Below are positions 43,987 through 53,639 of a DNA stretch of 64,000 nt, piece after piece. The position numbers and the translations under genes were made by a program. Each line of letters opens with the position of its first letter. Positions within the stretch are counted from its first letter, which is position 1. Location: assembly GCF_019550795.1 (NCBI RefSeq), contig NZ_CP080545.1, positions 3,630,001 to 3,694,000 on the forward strand, written 5' to 3'. The notes under the pieces were generated by a model. The model was not told the DNA's origin. It worked only from the letters and a program-made list of their open reading frames with translations, and did not search any database. The stretch is from Paenibacillus sp. sptzw28. GTDB taxonomy: Bacteria > Bacillota > Bacilli > Paenibacillales > Paenibacillaceae.

Positions 43987-44172
43987 TCAATTCTGCTCAT
44001 TTTCTTCCTTGTTAATAAACTCGTTTGGAATTTCTTCACCGGTCGGATTGTTGTTCTTGAACTGGCTGAGACGGCCTTTTCTAAATTCGCCGCCGTGCAC
44101 CTCGGAGCTGCTTTGGCCGTTATTGTCGCTCCCATCGTGCCGGTTCCGGTTATAGTTTGCGTCTTCCCCCAT
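43987..44172 (-). CDS. small hydrophilic protein upstream of the coat gene
   Basis: A 61-residue protein very rich in Asn, Gly, Glu and Ser (NYNRNRHDGSDNNGQSSSE) with no hydrophobic core; probably disordered. Start at 44172, preceded by AAAGGGGGCAAGCA. It lies 28 bases before the CotF-like gene in the same direction, so it is probably a minor sporulation or spore protein. No family recognised. Confidence 0.65.
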   Translation of the reverse strand: MGEDANYNRNRHDGSDNNGQSSSEVHGGEFRKGRLSQFKNNNPTGEEIPNEFINKEENEQN

Positions 44173-44274
44173 TGCTTGCCCCCTTTCTTGAACTGAAAAA
44201 ACTGGAATTACATTATATTTTCTATGACTAGGCCGTCTTTTATTCATAAAATATTGGAAAAAATCAACTTGAAA

Positions 44275-44315
44275 CAAAAAACTCCGTATCCGACTAGAAA
44301 TAGTCAGATACGGAG
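44275..44315 (-). terminator. strong minus-strand hairpin with T-run and no obvious gene before it
   Basis: CTCCGTATC-C-GACTA and TAGTC-A-GATACGGAG pair over 14 positions with a GAAA loop, and six T follow on the minus strand. It lies between the minus-strand gene starting at 44172 and the plus-strand MFS gene starting at 44476. It would stop transcription entering from the right or act as an attenuator in the leader of the 44172 gene. Confidence 0.7.
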
Positions 44316-44475
44316 AGATTTCATTCGGGGCATACTCTAGCTATAGAATAACTCACCGTTCGGAAACAGTCTATTCTTTTTTTTAATTTTCCCTTATATT
44401 TTTAATACCGCTTTTGCAGGCCTGCAGAGTGTCAATCCCCTGTAAGTGATTCCAATATGTAGGGAGTGTATAAAG

Positions 44476-45960
44476 GTGTCAATTGAACAACCGAAGGCCG
44501 GCTTGATTACGAGCGCATTATTAATGGGACTGGTCCTCTCGTCTATCGATCAAACCATCGTGTCTACGGCTATGCCGACCGTTATCAACAAGCTGAACGG
44601 ACTTAATCTGTACAGCTGGGTTTTTACCGTCTATATGCTGGCTTCAACAACAACAATGCCGATTTACGGCAAGATGGCCGATTTGTTCGGACGCAGAAGG
44701 ATTTATATGACCGGCCTGACCCTGTTTCTGATCGGCTCCGCTCTATGCGGCTTTGCCGGTAATATGACCGAATTGATTGTTTTCAGAGGAATTCAAGGCC
44801 TTGGTGCCGGAGCCTTAATGCCGGTTGCCTTTGCCATCGTCGCCGATATATACCCTCCAGGGAAAATCGGCAAATTCCAAGGCTTGTTCGGAGCCGTGTT
44901 CGCGATATCCAGTATATGCGGCCCGACTGTCGGAGGGTTTGTTGTCGAATATTTGAATTGGGGATGGATATTTTTTATTAACCTTCCGATCGGAATTCCC
45001 GCTCTCTTCATCGTGGGAATGGCATTGAAGGAGAGTAAGAGTCACGAGAAACGAATCATCGACTGGTCTGGCGCCATCACGTTGTGTGCAGCTGTCGTTT
45101 CTTTATTGCTGGCTTTGGTAATGGCCGGAAGCGGAGACGGTGCACATTATGCCTGGGAATCACCGCAAATTACCGGATTGCTCGGCAGCGGAGCAGTATT
45201 TCTAACACTTTTTCTATGGATTGAAACGAAGGCGAAAGAACCGATTGTCCCACTCCGTCTGTTCAAGATACGCACTATCGCATTCGGAAATATCGCCGGT
45301 TTTTTCGTAAGCGCGGGCCTGTTTGGCGCGATCGCTTACATTCCATTGTACGTACAAGGCGTAATCGGGGTCAGTCCTTCCGTCGCCGGCTATATATTAA
45401 CTCCCCTCATGCTCTCTACGGTTATCACTTCGAATGCCGGAGGGCGTTTAATGGGTAAAGCTTCCTATCGTACCATTCTCGTACCAAGCATTGCCATGAT
45501 GGCGGCAGGCTTTATCCTTCTCAGTCAAATGACCGCAGACACGACGATATTTGAAATTGTTCTGTACTTGATCATCACCGGTCTTGGGATGGGGGCTGTT
45601 TATCCGACGCTCGGCACCGCCGCGATAACCGCGGTAGATACGCATAATCGCGGAACTGCCTCCTCCTCCTCGCAATTTTTCCGGTCCATTGGCGGGACGA
45701 TCGGTGTCAGCGTATTCGGCTGGCTGCTGACCCGGAGAATGTCGGGAACAGATACGCAAGCCCTTCTGGACAGCGGCAGACGCGCAGCCCTCACTGGGGA
45801 AGCTTTGCTGACACTAGAGAACCTGTTCAGCCGCTCGCTTGCGCAATTGTTCCTGCTCGGTGCGGTCTTTGTCGGAATCAGTCTGATTGCAAGCATCCTG
45901 CTCGGAAATGCGCGGTTAATCAAACCGCAACGGAACGCGTCTCAAGACGAAGCTGTCTGA
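44476..45960 (+). CDS. DHA2-family (EmrB/QacA) multidrug MFS transporter
   Basis: A 494-residue exporter with fourteen predicted helices. Motifs: LSSIDQTIVSTAMPTV in helix 1 (motif D1), GKMADLFGRRRIYM (motif A) and FRGIQGLGAGALMPVAFAI in helix 4. It would expel drugs or lipophilic compounds with proton antiport. Start is GTG 44476 with AGGGAG nine bases upstream, and the hydrophobic region begins shortly after. It is one of few plus-strand genes and stands alone; no adjacent TetR or MarR regulator is seen. Confidence 0.9.
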   Translation: MSIEQPKAGLITSALLMGLVLSSIDQTIVSTAMPTVINKLNGLNLYSWVFTVYMLASTTTMPIYGKMADLFGRRRIYMTGLTLFLIGSALCGFAGNMTELIVFRGIQGLGAGALMPVAFAIVADIYPPGKIGKFQGLFGAVFAISSICGPTVGGFVVEYLNWGWIFFINLPIGIPALFIVGMALKESKSHEKRIIDWSGAITLCAAVVSLLLALVMAGSGDGAHYAWESPQITGLLGSGAVFLTLFLWIETKAKEPIVPLRLFKIRTIAFGNIAGFFVSAGLFGAIAYIPLYVQGVIGVSPSVAGYILTPLMLSTVITSNAGGRLMGKASYRTILVPSIAMMAAGFILLSQMTADTTIFEIVLYLIITGLGMGAVYPTLGTAAITAVDTHNRGTASSSSQFFRSIGGTIGVSVFGWLLTRRMSGTDTQALLDSGRRAALTGEALLTLENLFSRSLAQLFLLGAVFVGISLIASILLGNARLIKPQRNASQDEAV

Positions 45961-46003
45961 TTCGGTTTTTCAGATCCCGGCGTATCAAGCTTCTTTCTTC
46001 AAA

Positions 46004-46055
46004 GGCTGCCGATCCGAAGACCCTGTTAACAGCGGTTTCCCGGACATCGGCAGCC
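46004..46055. terminator. possible bidirectional terminator between convergent genes
   Basis: GGCTGCCGAT and ATCGGCAGCC pair over ten positions and enclose 32 bases that contain CTGTTAACAG, itself a palindrome. It occupies the gap between the convergent MFS and GHL10 genes. T-tracts are poor on both sides. Confidence 0.45.
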
Positions 46056-46063
46056 CATTCTTC

Positions 46064-47662
46064 TTATTTCAGTTTGTAATACGCTTGGAGCGCTTCAATC
46101 AGCCCGAGAGGATTTTTCCTTAAATCCTTGGCGCTGATGAATACATCTCCGCTTACTTCGGGAACAAGTGCGGCGCTATACTGGAGTTGGTCGATGAGTT
46201 CCTGTGCGCTTTGCCATCCTGCTTCGGATGTGCCAAGCTTATATCCAGCATGGCCGATATAGAGCTTCACATTCGTGCCCCGTACCTCATTGGCCCACCA
46301 ATCGACCAATGTGTCATAACGTGCCTTGTCAAACGAGAAACTCCAATAAATTTGCGGGATGACATAATCGATCCATTCCTGCTTGACCCATGTCCGCACG
46401 TCCGCATACATCGAATCAAATGCAGTAATGCTGGCCCTTGTGTCGGAACCCGTGGGATCCATCGCCTTGTTGCGCCAAACGCCAAATGGACTGATACCGA
46501 ATTGGACCTGCGGTTTCGCACTGTGAATGGATTCTCCCAACTGCCGCACGAATTCATTGATATTGTCCCTGCGCCAATCGGCAATGCCGGCTATCTGTTT
46601 GTCGTTATAGGTCCGGAACGTAAGATCGTCACTGAACGGCGCATCAGTAGGGTAGAAGTAATCGTCGAGATGAACGCCGTCAACCTCATACTGATCGACC
46701 ACTTCCATTATCGCATCGATAATATGCTGGCGCGCTGCGGGAATTCCGGGATTAATGTAGAGCTTGTTGTTCGAATTCACGATCCACTCCGGATGCTGCT
46801 TCACTACATGGCTGTCAGCCAAATTTTCAACGTTCGCTGCGGCGCTCGATTCGGTTGCCCGGAACGGATTGAACCAGGCATGAAATTCCATTCCGCGCTT
46901 GTGGGTCTCATCAATCATGAAGGCAAGCGGATCGTAATCCGGTGCTTTCCCGCTCGTTCCCGTCAGGAATCTGGACCACGGGACAAGCGAGGAGGGATAT
47001 AAAGCGTCGCCGGCGGGACGGATTTGAACAAAAACCGTGTTCATCCCTATAGCTTGCAAATCATCCAGCAGCTTCCGGAATTCCTCCTGCTGCTTAAGCG
47101 AATTTCCATAGGAGCCGGTTGTAGGCCAATCCAGATTGAACACCGTTGAGACCCATACCCCCCTGAGACCTGCGCGTCCCGCCTCACCGCCGTCACCGGC
47201 CGCCGGTTCAGTTACACCGGGGGAGATAAGAGAAATCGTTGAATCGGATGGATTCCAATTAACCTTAAGACCGAGCTGCTCACCGACAAATCGAAGCGGT
47301 ACCATCACCCTGTCCAATCTGGATTCGACCGGCACTCCTAATGATGCGCGGCTTCCTTTCACATATGCATAAGGCTGACCGACGGTCAGCTTGATCGTCG
47401 TTGCCGGCCAACTTATCGTTACGGTCTTCGTTCTTTGCGTCCAGTCCACCCCCGCTCCAAGCCCTTCGCTTATCACCCGCAAAGGCACCAAAGTAACGCC
47501 GGCTTTCGGCAAAATATACGGGGATACGTCGCTCTTAATCTCCTGTCCATCCAAATAAATACCGATTCTCCGGGCATCCTGGGCTTGAACCGAAACAATC
47601 ATTATAGAGAAGAACAACACTGTAAAGAGCAGCAGGACCGTGTATTTCCGTAATCTCATCAT
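46064..47662 (-). CDS. secreted GHL10/YngK-type glycoside hydrolase with stalk domain
   Basis: A 532-residue exported protein. It has a signal peptide (hydrophobic core TVLLLFTVLFFSIMIVS, then VQAQDA). A copper-amine-oxidase-like stalk domain with two repeats follows at about 35-150 (TLVPLRVISEGLGAGVDW, VMVPLRFVGEQLGLKVNW). The catalytic GHL10 domain spans about 165-530, with RGVWVSTVFNLDWP, FHAWFNPFR and VDGVHLDDYFYP. The family cleaves surface polysaccharide or peptidoglycan-like glycans; substrate not settled. A GGGGG ribosome site precedes the ATG pair at 47662/47659. Confidence 0.9.
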   Translation of the reverse strand: MMRLRKYTVLLLFTVLFFSIMIVSVQAQDARRIGIYLDGQEIKSDVSPYILPKAGVTLVPLRVISEGLGAGVDWTQRTKTVTISWPATTIKLTVGQPYAYVKGSRASLGVPVESRLDRVMVPLRFVGEQLGLKVNWNPSDSTISLISPGVTEPAAGDGGEAGRAGLRGVWVSTVFNLDWPTTGSYGNSLKQQEEFRKLLDDLQAIGMNTVFVQIRPAGDALYPSSLVPWSRFLTGTSGKAPDYDPLAFMIDETHKRGMEFHAWFNPFRATESSAAANVENLADSHVVKQHPEWIVNSNNKLYINPGIPAARQHIIDAIMEVVDQYEVDGVHLDDYFYPTDAPFSDDLTFRTYNDKQIAGIADWRRDNINEFVRQLGESIHSAKPQVQFGISPFGVWRNKAMDPTGSDTRASITAFDSMYADVRTWVKQEWIDYVIPQIYWSFSFDKARYDTLVDWWANEVRGTNVKLYIGHAGYKLGTSEAGWQSAQELIDQLQYSAALVPEVSGDVFISAKDLRKNPLGLIEALQAYYKLK

Positions 47663-47835
47663 TAATCCCCCAATATATAGTCATCGCTATATATTGACGT
47701 CTGCCATTTGAAATTGTTGCTGTTTATGAACAAAAAAAGATTGTCATTAATTAATATAAAACTCGCTGTGGCAATTGTGGTATAATCCATTTAATAAGGC
47801 TTTGCATATTTAAAATACGGTTACAGGAGATTCAA

Positions 47836-48102
47836 ATGACACTTAAATTTCAAATCAAGAGCCTAGTAGTGGCGGACAGCAACGTTGAATCGGGACTTTA
47901 TCATTTTGTGGCAACGCTGTCGGACAACACGCAGTGCCGGCTTATTTACAGTAAAAATCCGGATTGGAAAATAATCGGCGTCAATCGTCTGCTCAATGTT
48001 CCCTGCCCGATTTGCCGCAAGGACTACTACTGCAACTGCATGGGCAAATACGCGAACGAATTTGAGCAGGAAATTATCGATAAAGGTCTTATCTCGATTT
48101 AA
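47836..48102 (+). CDS. small cysteine-containing hypothetical protein
   Basis: An 88-residue protein with a beta-rich N-terminus and a C-terminal CPICRKDYYCNCMG segment whose four cysteines could bind zinc. No family recognised. AGGAGATTCAA precedes the ATG, and an extended -10 (TGGTATAAT, ending at 47786) lies 50 bases upstream without a clear -35, so it is probably a genuine single-gene unit. Confidence 0.65.
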   Translation: MTLKFQIKSLVVADSNVESGLYHFVATLSDNTQCRLIYSKNPDWKIIGVNRLLNVPCPICRKDYYCNCMGKYANEFEQEIIDKGLISI

Positions 48103-48198
48103 TTCAGTAACCGGCATAAGTATTCATCCTCACCTTCGCGCCTTGACTAGAATTATATCTGTACCCTGCAAGGGTCAGGCGCGAGGACCAATCCCCCG

Positions 48199-48414
48199 TT
48201 ACATTAACGAAGCAACCACTGAGGAGATAATCGAGAAAACCAAGACCGTGATTCCTAAGCTGATGTTCGTCCAACCTAAGAAACGGGCGAGTCTCCCCTC
48301 CTGCACCAAATTCGCTTTAGTATAATGTTTCACATCCACCCGCAGGATTAAATATCCCGAACAGACGAATATGAGTACGATGAAATTAAGGTAACCGATG
48401 TTCTGCTGAAACAT
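48199..48414 (-). CDS. small membrane protein, CLC_0170-like, at the end of the ger operon
   Basis: A 71-residue protein with two helices (about 7-25 and 48-68) linked by a charged loop (RVDVKHYTKANLVQEGRLARFLGWTN, cut here by description only). Proteins of this size and layout are found beside GerK-type operons in spore formers. It follows the GerC-type gene by 23 bases. Start at 48414 with GGGAAGG upstream. Confidence 0.65.
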   Translation of the reverse strand: MFQQNIGYLNFIVLIFVCSGYLILRVDVKHYTKANLVQEGRLARFLGWTNISLGITVLVFSIISSVVASLM

Positions 48415-48437
48415 GATCCTTCCCACCGCTTTTCTTT

Positions 48438-49670
48438 TTATTTGGCTTTCATCCCGACTCGCCGCATGCGCACGGTAGCATGGACGTTGATCGGCAAATC
48501 TTTATAAATCTCCTCCCAGTTCGTTTTCGTCCGGACGTGCCGGTTCCAATAGCCTGGCATTTTGGCCCGAAAATGCTCCCCAAAGCCGAAAATATCCGAG
48601 CCTGCCTTCTGTGTCTCCTTAATAAGGGCAGCAGCCGCTTCTTTAACCAAAGCCGAATCCCGCTCAGCAATTTCATCCAAATCTCTTTGTTTATCGATAG
48701 GGAAGGACTCCAGTATATTTTCTTCAACGTTATGTTCGAGAAATATATGTACATTCACACGCGGTTCTCCATCTTTGAAGTAAACCTTCGTCAGCGTTTT
48801 CCTGTGTGTGGATCTAACCATGATAGAGGGAGCCAAACCGTGCATAGGAACGAATCCGGTATATCCACCGCGGTGCACATTGGTTAAAGCCATGTATAGG
48901 CCGATTTCCAAAGGTTTTGAAGTCCCGACGAGTTTATCTTTTTTGAAGTAAGCCAGCCCTTTTATTTCGATGTTTCCGCTATCCTTGATCTCCAGCACAG
49001 GGAGTATCGGTTCAACTCCTTTGCTTGAAGCCTTGCTCCAAAATACGCCGATAAATTCGTTTGGATACTTGCCCATCTGCACGGCATGATCAAACATGGC
49101 CATCAAATACAGACCCGGTACTCTCTCCAGCTGCGGAGCCGCTTTCATCATCTCACCCGCGTTTCTACGCGAGACGGCTAACCAAGCGAGCCGCCGCACC
49201 TCCGGATTACGCCGCAAATAATCGTTTATATCCCCCATCCCTCTGCGGGCAACTTGTTCCGAGACGATAATAACGCGCAGATGCCCCAGAAAAATCCTGT
49301 CGGCGAGCTCCTGCTGCAATACCATCATCGCGTCATCAATCGAATGTCCGGTTGCGGATAGAACCCAAACAGGTTTCTGCGAGGAACTTCCCCCGCCGCC
49401 TTCACCCGGTCCCAGAGGAATACGCCCCGGAACCGCTATTTGGGCTGTAAGACGGATTTGGCCGGTATCAGGGGCCGGTATTGCACCTTTTATATGAGAT
49501 ACTTCGCTTTCCTGGAGGCCCTCCTTTCCTGCTGCTTTGTCAATAGCGATAGCGAGGATTACAGCCCGTTCTTCAATCTCAAGCCTGTCCCAGCAGCCAG
49601 CCAGAAGAGGAAACGTTAAGCCCAGAAGCAGCAACAAAAGGATCGTCTTAACTCTCTTCGGACCCGGCAT
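48438..49670 (-). CDS. Ger(x)C-family spore germination lipoprotein
   Basis: A 410-residue lipoprotein subunit of a GerA-type germinant receptor in the spore inner membrane. The signal peptide ends in LLAGC, then WDRLEIEERAVILAIAIDK, the standard family opening. The body has three mixed alpha/beta domains, with ELADRIFLGHLRVIIVSE recognisable. Start at 49670 with AAAGGGG upstream; it overlaps the GerB-type gene by 23 bases. It appears intact although the A subunit of the same operon is not. Confidence 0.9.
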   Translation of the reverse strand: MPGPKRVKTILLLLLLGLTFPLLAGCWDRLEIEERAVILAIAIDKAAGKEGLQESEVSHIKGAIPAPDTGQIRLTAQIAVPGRIPLGPGEGGGGSSSQKPVWVLSATGHSIDDAMMVLQQELADRIFLGHLRVIIVSEQVARRGMGDINDYLRRNPEVRRLAWLAVSRRNAGEMMKAAPQLERVPGLYLMAMFDHAVQMGKYPNEFIGVFWSKASSKGVEPILPVLEIKDSGNIEIKGLAYFKKDKLVGTSKPLEIGLYMALTNVHRGGYTGFVPMHGLAPSIMVRSTHRKTLTKVYFKDGEPRVNVHIFLEHNVEENILESFPIDKQRDLDEIAERDSALVKEAAAALIKETQKAGSDIFGFGEHFRAKMPGYWNRHVRTKTNWEEIYKDLPINVHATVRMRRVGMKAK

Positions 49671-50757
49671 TCGGTTCACCCCTTTGTTTACGGATGAGAG
49701 CAATTGCAAGCAGCAAGCTGGGATAGCCAATCGTGATAATGAGGCCAATTCGACCGACAATCTCAATAATCTCGTACAATTGCAGCACACTCTGCGGGAG
49801 CATGGCGAGCAAAAAGATAAACGGAAGAATAAAATACGAAAACATCTGATGATCGCGCAAATGCAGCAGCTGAGTCATGGTTTTCATCGTCAAATAGTAG
49901 CTGGAAAAAAGTGTCGTAAACACTGCGGTGACCCAGACTGCCAGAAAGGCGGCGTCCAGTCTCTCCAATATATTTGCCGGAAGCGAGGTTGCTTTGGCTA
50001 ATTCCAGCGTAGGCCATAGCATCAGCTTGATTTCTTCCGTTCCGAAAACCGCCACCGTCGCAATAACGATGAGCACATAGAAACCTCCCGCAATTAGCCA
50101 ACCCCAGAATGCCGATATGTACGCTTTCCGGGGTTGGCGCATAAAAGGGATGACCAAGGTCATTATGAAAGATCCTTGAAACAAGGTGGCGATGGTTAGT
50201 ATTCCCGAGAACACGCCGTCAGGGCCGGCACCCCAAACCGGCAACAAATTTAATACTCTGGCATTTTTCAAAGATAGCGTTACGATCACGAGGCCAGGCA
50301 ATATAATAAATGGCAAATAAAATAAATGGACATAAGCGAACGTTCTGATATCTTTTCTTGCGATCATTGCGGCAAGCAGCAGCATGACAATAACCGTCAC
50401 TTCTATGGGCGTTTGTTTGAGTACGGAAGTGACGACCACCTCGCCGAATTCACGCGATGCAAGCGCGGTCAGCTCAGCGAAGAATAGGATAATGCAAAAG
50501 CTGGCAAGATGGGAGATCCACTTTCCCAATATCATTTCACTGTATTGTGCAATTGATTTTTGTGGAAAACGGACACCCAGTATCGTAACCAGAGACAGTC
50601 CCGCTATACCAAGAAGAGCTCCCAGCACTGTCACGATAGGAGCTCCGGTATCTGCTGCAAGTACGGCCAATCGGGGGTGTGCAAGAACTCCGACTCCAAT
50701 GATGGTGCTAATGAGTATCGCCGCCGTTTGAATCGCTGTGATTTGGCGCATTTCCAA
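49648..50757 (-). CDS. GerB-type endospore germination permease
   Basis: A 369-residue membrane protein of about ten helices in the amino acid permease-like superfamily; it begins RQITAIQTAAILISTIIGVGVLAHPR. In GerA-type receptors this subunit binds the germinant. The start may be TTG 50757 (GGAGAGG six bases upstream) or ATG 50751. It overlaps the broken A-subunit gene by 50 bases and appears intact. Confidence 0.9.
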   Translation of the reverse strand: MEMRQITAIQTAAILISTIIGVGVLAHPRLAVLAADTGAPIVTVLGALLGIAGLSLVTILGVRFPQKSIAQYSEMILGKWISHLASFCIILFFAELTALASREFGEVVVTSVLKQTPIEVTVIVMLLLAAMIARKDIRTFAYVHLFYLPFIILPGLVIVTLSLKNARVLNLLPVWGAGPDGVFSGILTIATLFQGSFIMTLVIPFMRQPRKAYISAFWGWLIAGGFYVLIVIATVAVFGTEEIKLMLWPTLELAKATSLPANILERLDAAFLAVWVTAVFTTLFSSYYLTMKTMTQLLHLRDHQMFSYFILPFIFLLAMLPQSVLQLYEIIEIVGRIGLIITIGYPSLLLAIALIRKQRGEPNAGSEES

Positions 50758-52439
50758 TTTGATCCTCTCCTTTGCCTGAATGCCGGTTTCTTCCGGGATC
50801 CAGTGGATCCGACTGCTTCCTGGGGTTTGGTTTGGTCTGATCCCCCATGCGGATGCGATTAGGGGAACGCAGAATGGCAGGTCTCTTCTTCATTGACCAA
50901 ATAGGTGCACGAATGACCAAGTCCTTCATACCTTGAAAGTCTCCCGGAACAGCCGGGCTTAAATACGGAGCGCCGAACGATTTTAAAGCCAACATATGGT
51001 TGCCGATCAGAATCAGGCCGACCATTACTCCGTACAGTCCGAACATGCCTGCAAGGATAATGAGCGGAAATCTAAGCATTCTTAAGGCAAAAGCCGCATT
51101 ATAAGCGGGCGTCGCGAAAGAACCGATCGTGGTCAGCGCGATCACAACAACTGTAATAGGACTCGCAAAACCGGCTGAAACCGCCGCTTGTCCGACAACC
51201 AGTACGCCGACAATGGACAATGCCCCGCCAACCTGCTGCGGCAGACGAATCGTAGCTTCGCGGAGAACTTCCATGGAAATTTCTATAATGAGCACTTCAA
51301 TAAACGACGGAAACGGAACGCCGGCTCTAGCTCCGGCTACCGCCACGGCAAACTCTGTCGGAATTAATTCGGGATTATACGAGATGATCGCCACGTAAAG
51401 CGACGGGAAGATCAATGAGAACACAAGAGCGATCACACGAACCAAACGAATGAAGCTTCCCTGCAGAAACCGGGACGCATAATCTTCGGTGACTTGGTAA
51501 AATTGGCTGAATAGAGCGGGGAACGATCATCGCGAACGGTGTACCGTCCACGAGGATGGAAACTCTTCCCTCCAACAGATTGGCAGCGACTTTATCCGGT
51601 TTTTCCGTATACTGCACTTGAGGAAACGGTGATAAATAGTTGTCCTCGATACATTGCTCCAGATAACCGGCATCCAGAATTGCGTCGATATCGACCCTCG
51701 ATAATCGGTTTTCGACTTCCTTAACCAGACTGGGATTTACTATCCCCTCCAAGTAACAAATCGCAACCTTAGTTTTGCTGACACGCCCGATCGGAGATAT
51801 GCGAATGTGCAAATCCGGCGTCTACAGGCGATACCGGATTAATCCAAGGTTACTGTCCAGGTGCTCGATGAATCCCTCACGCGGGCCTTGTACAACCTGT
51901 TCGGTGGGCGGCTGGTCGATTGAGCGTTTCTCAACGCTGCGGTCCCCCGTCAGAAACACTACATCTAATCCGTCAACAGCAATGATTGTGGTCCCTTTAA
52001 TAAGGGCATCCACCATATCGGCAAGACTGGAGGTTGTTTTTACAGAGCAAAAGGGCAGAAGCTTCATCATTATGGACCTTTTGGTTACTTTGATCTCTAT
52101 CCGATCCGTTTCTTGCGGTTGCCCGTAAGCCCCCATCAGGGGCTGCAGAATCTCCTCGTTCAGCATCACTGAATCGGACAAGCTGTAGAAGTAGAATATA
52201 GCAGCCCGGTATTGACCCATTACGTCAAACTCGCGAATGACGAAATCTTGACTTCCGCTCAGCAAATCTTGCAAGAATGCGATTAAAGCGTCTACGGAGT
52301 CCCCGGTCACTTCATCCCCGAGACTTTCCATAATCTGATTCGGCGGTTGTTTTTGCGGCTTTGCCGATCCGGAGCCGGACGCGGATCCAGGTCGATTCCA
52401 GTTCTTCTGTTTCTCAATAAGAAACCGCCATAACGACAT
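50708..52439 (-). pseudogene. GerA/GerKA-type germination protein, broken by a stop and a frameshift
   Basis: Three reading-frame pieces together make one GerA-family protein of about 576 residues. Piece one starts at ATG 52439 (AAGGAGGG upstream) and ends at an in-frame TAG at 51822-51824, inside the conserved LGLIRYRL-x-TPDLHIRISPIG region. The frame then stays open through KTKVAICYLEGI and LLEGRVSILVDGTPFAMIVP. At 51518-51521 a run of four G on the plus strand must be three to continue into ALFSQFYQVTEDYASRF. The rest, with its transmembrane helices, is clean to 50708. Two separate lesions make inactivation likely. Confidence 0.88.
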
Positions 52440-52549
52440 GCAATTCCCTCCTTCCCACAGCGGTTGTAGTGAGCCCAATACCGTTAGGCTACCATTATTT
52501 TCTTCGAACTATTCATTAAAGCTTGAAAGACTGCTACTTGCCGTGAATG

Positions 52550-52578
52550 AAAAAACCTCCGGTACGAAATACCGGAGG
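52550..52578 (-). terminator. terminator after the alpha/beta hydrolase gene
   Basis: CCTCCGGTA and TACCGGAGG form nine perfect pairs with a CGAAA loop and are followed by TTTTTTC on the minus strand, 16 bases after the stop codon at 52594. Confidence 0.92.
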
Positions 52579-52593
52579 GCTGTTCATTACTCA

Positions 52594-53529
52594 CTATTTA
52601 TTATTCGATTCCCGCTTACCCGTTACCCATTCCAAGATATCGCAGTAGACTTGTTCCCTGCCTCTTTCATTCAGCAATTCATGGCGCATTTCTTTATACA
52701 GCTTTACTTGAAGATCGGAAACGCCTGCAGTCCGGTACCGGTCGTAAGCCCTTCGCACCATTTTACCGTAGGAGCCAACGGGGTCTTCCTGTCCGGATAA
52801 TAAGAAAATCGGCAAATCCTTTCTCGTACGCCTTATGTTGACCGGGTCGGTAATATAGAGCAGCCCGTTAAACATATCCCGAAAGCCACCGGCCGTTAAG
52901 ACAAAACCGCAGCAATTGTCCTCTATGAAACGGTCTACAACCGCTTCATCACGAGTAAGCCAGTCCTGCTTGGTCCTGGCCGGTACGATCCGATTGTTGA
53001 ACGTGTCGTATGACAATCTGGTTAAAAAGGTGCTTCGATGCCTGATTCCAAAGACTCGAATTTCAATAAGCGCAAGAAGCTTCGCCATTTTTAGAAGGAA
53101 CCTCGACTGGTGGGCAGTTCCCACCAATATGAGTCCATCGATTTCACTGCCGAACAGAGTTGCATAATGACGTGCGAGGAAAGACCCCATACTATGGCCC
53201 AACATAATGATTTTCAAGCCGGGGTGTTCTTCCCCGGCACGCCTCGTTACTAGACCAAGGTCTGCAACCATTTTGTTCCAGCCGTCCCGCTCTCCAAAAT
53301 AGCCGAGATCCGCCGAATTGGCAGCCGATTTGCCATGACCTCTAAGATCGCTTGCGTAGACGATGTATCCCTGCTCTGTCAGATAGCGGGCGAAATCTTC
53401 ATATCGGCCTCCATGCTCGCAGGAACCGTGAACCAATTGAATAATGCCGACGCTCCGGTCCGCTTCGTACGGTTCCCATTTATAAACATAAAGATTATCC
53501 TCGGACAAGCGAAAATGGGAGCTTCTCAA
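52594..53529 (-). CDS. alpha/beta hydrolase, monoacylglycerol lipase-like
   Basis: A 311-residue cytoplasmic hydrolase of the Hydrolase_4 (serine aminopeptidase S33/YtpA) type. Oxyanion region VQLVHGSCEHGGRYEDFA, strand DLRGHGKS, nucleophile elbow MLGHSMGSF, then Asp in LLSGQEDPVGSYG and His in YKEMRHELLNERG. These match lysophospholipases and monoacylglycerol lipases. It is a single-gene unit between the sigma factor gene and the ger operon. Confidence 0.88.
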   Translation of the reverse strand: MRSSHFRLSEDNLYVYKWEPYEADRSVGIIQLVHGSCEHGGRYEDFARYLTEQGYIVYASDLRGHGKSAANSADLGYFGERDGWNKMVADLGLVTRRAGEEHPGLKIIMLGHSMGSFLARHYATLFGSEIDGLILVGTAHQSRFLLKMAKLLALIEIRVFGIRHRSTFLTRLSYDTFNNRIVPARTKQDWLTRDEAVVDRFIEDNCCGFVLTAGGFRDMFNGLLYITDPVNIRRTRKDLPIFLLSGQEDPVGSYGKMVRRAYDRYRTAGVSDLQVKLYKEMRHELLNERGREQVYCDILEWVTGKRESNNK

Positions 53530-53639
53530 GAAATTTCCTCCGATCGGGATCTGTTATACTTATTCCTTATTCTAACAAATTCCCGATCGAATATTACACT
53601 ATAATCTTCCTGATAACGTGTTGATGATGAATGATTTCA

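Noticed and set aside
46187..47002. A 271-codon plus-strand frame over the GHL10 hydrolase gene
   Set aside because: Antisense shadow with no start signal and no domain; the minus-strand gene has clear motifs throughout.
51375..51812. The middle fragment of the germination gene as a separate 145-residue protein
   Set aside because: It begins at an internal TTG immediately after an in-frame TAG and ends in a frame-shifted tail; it is part of the broken GerA-type gene.
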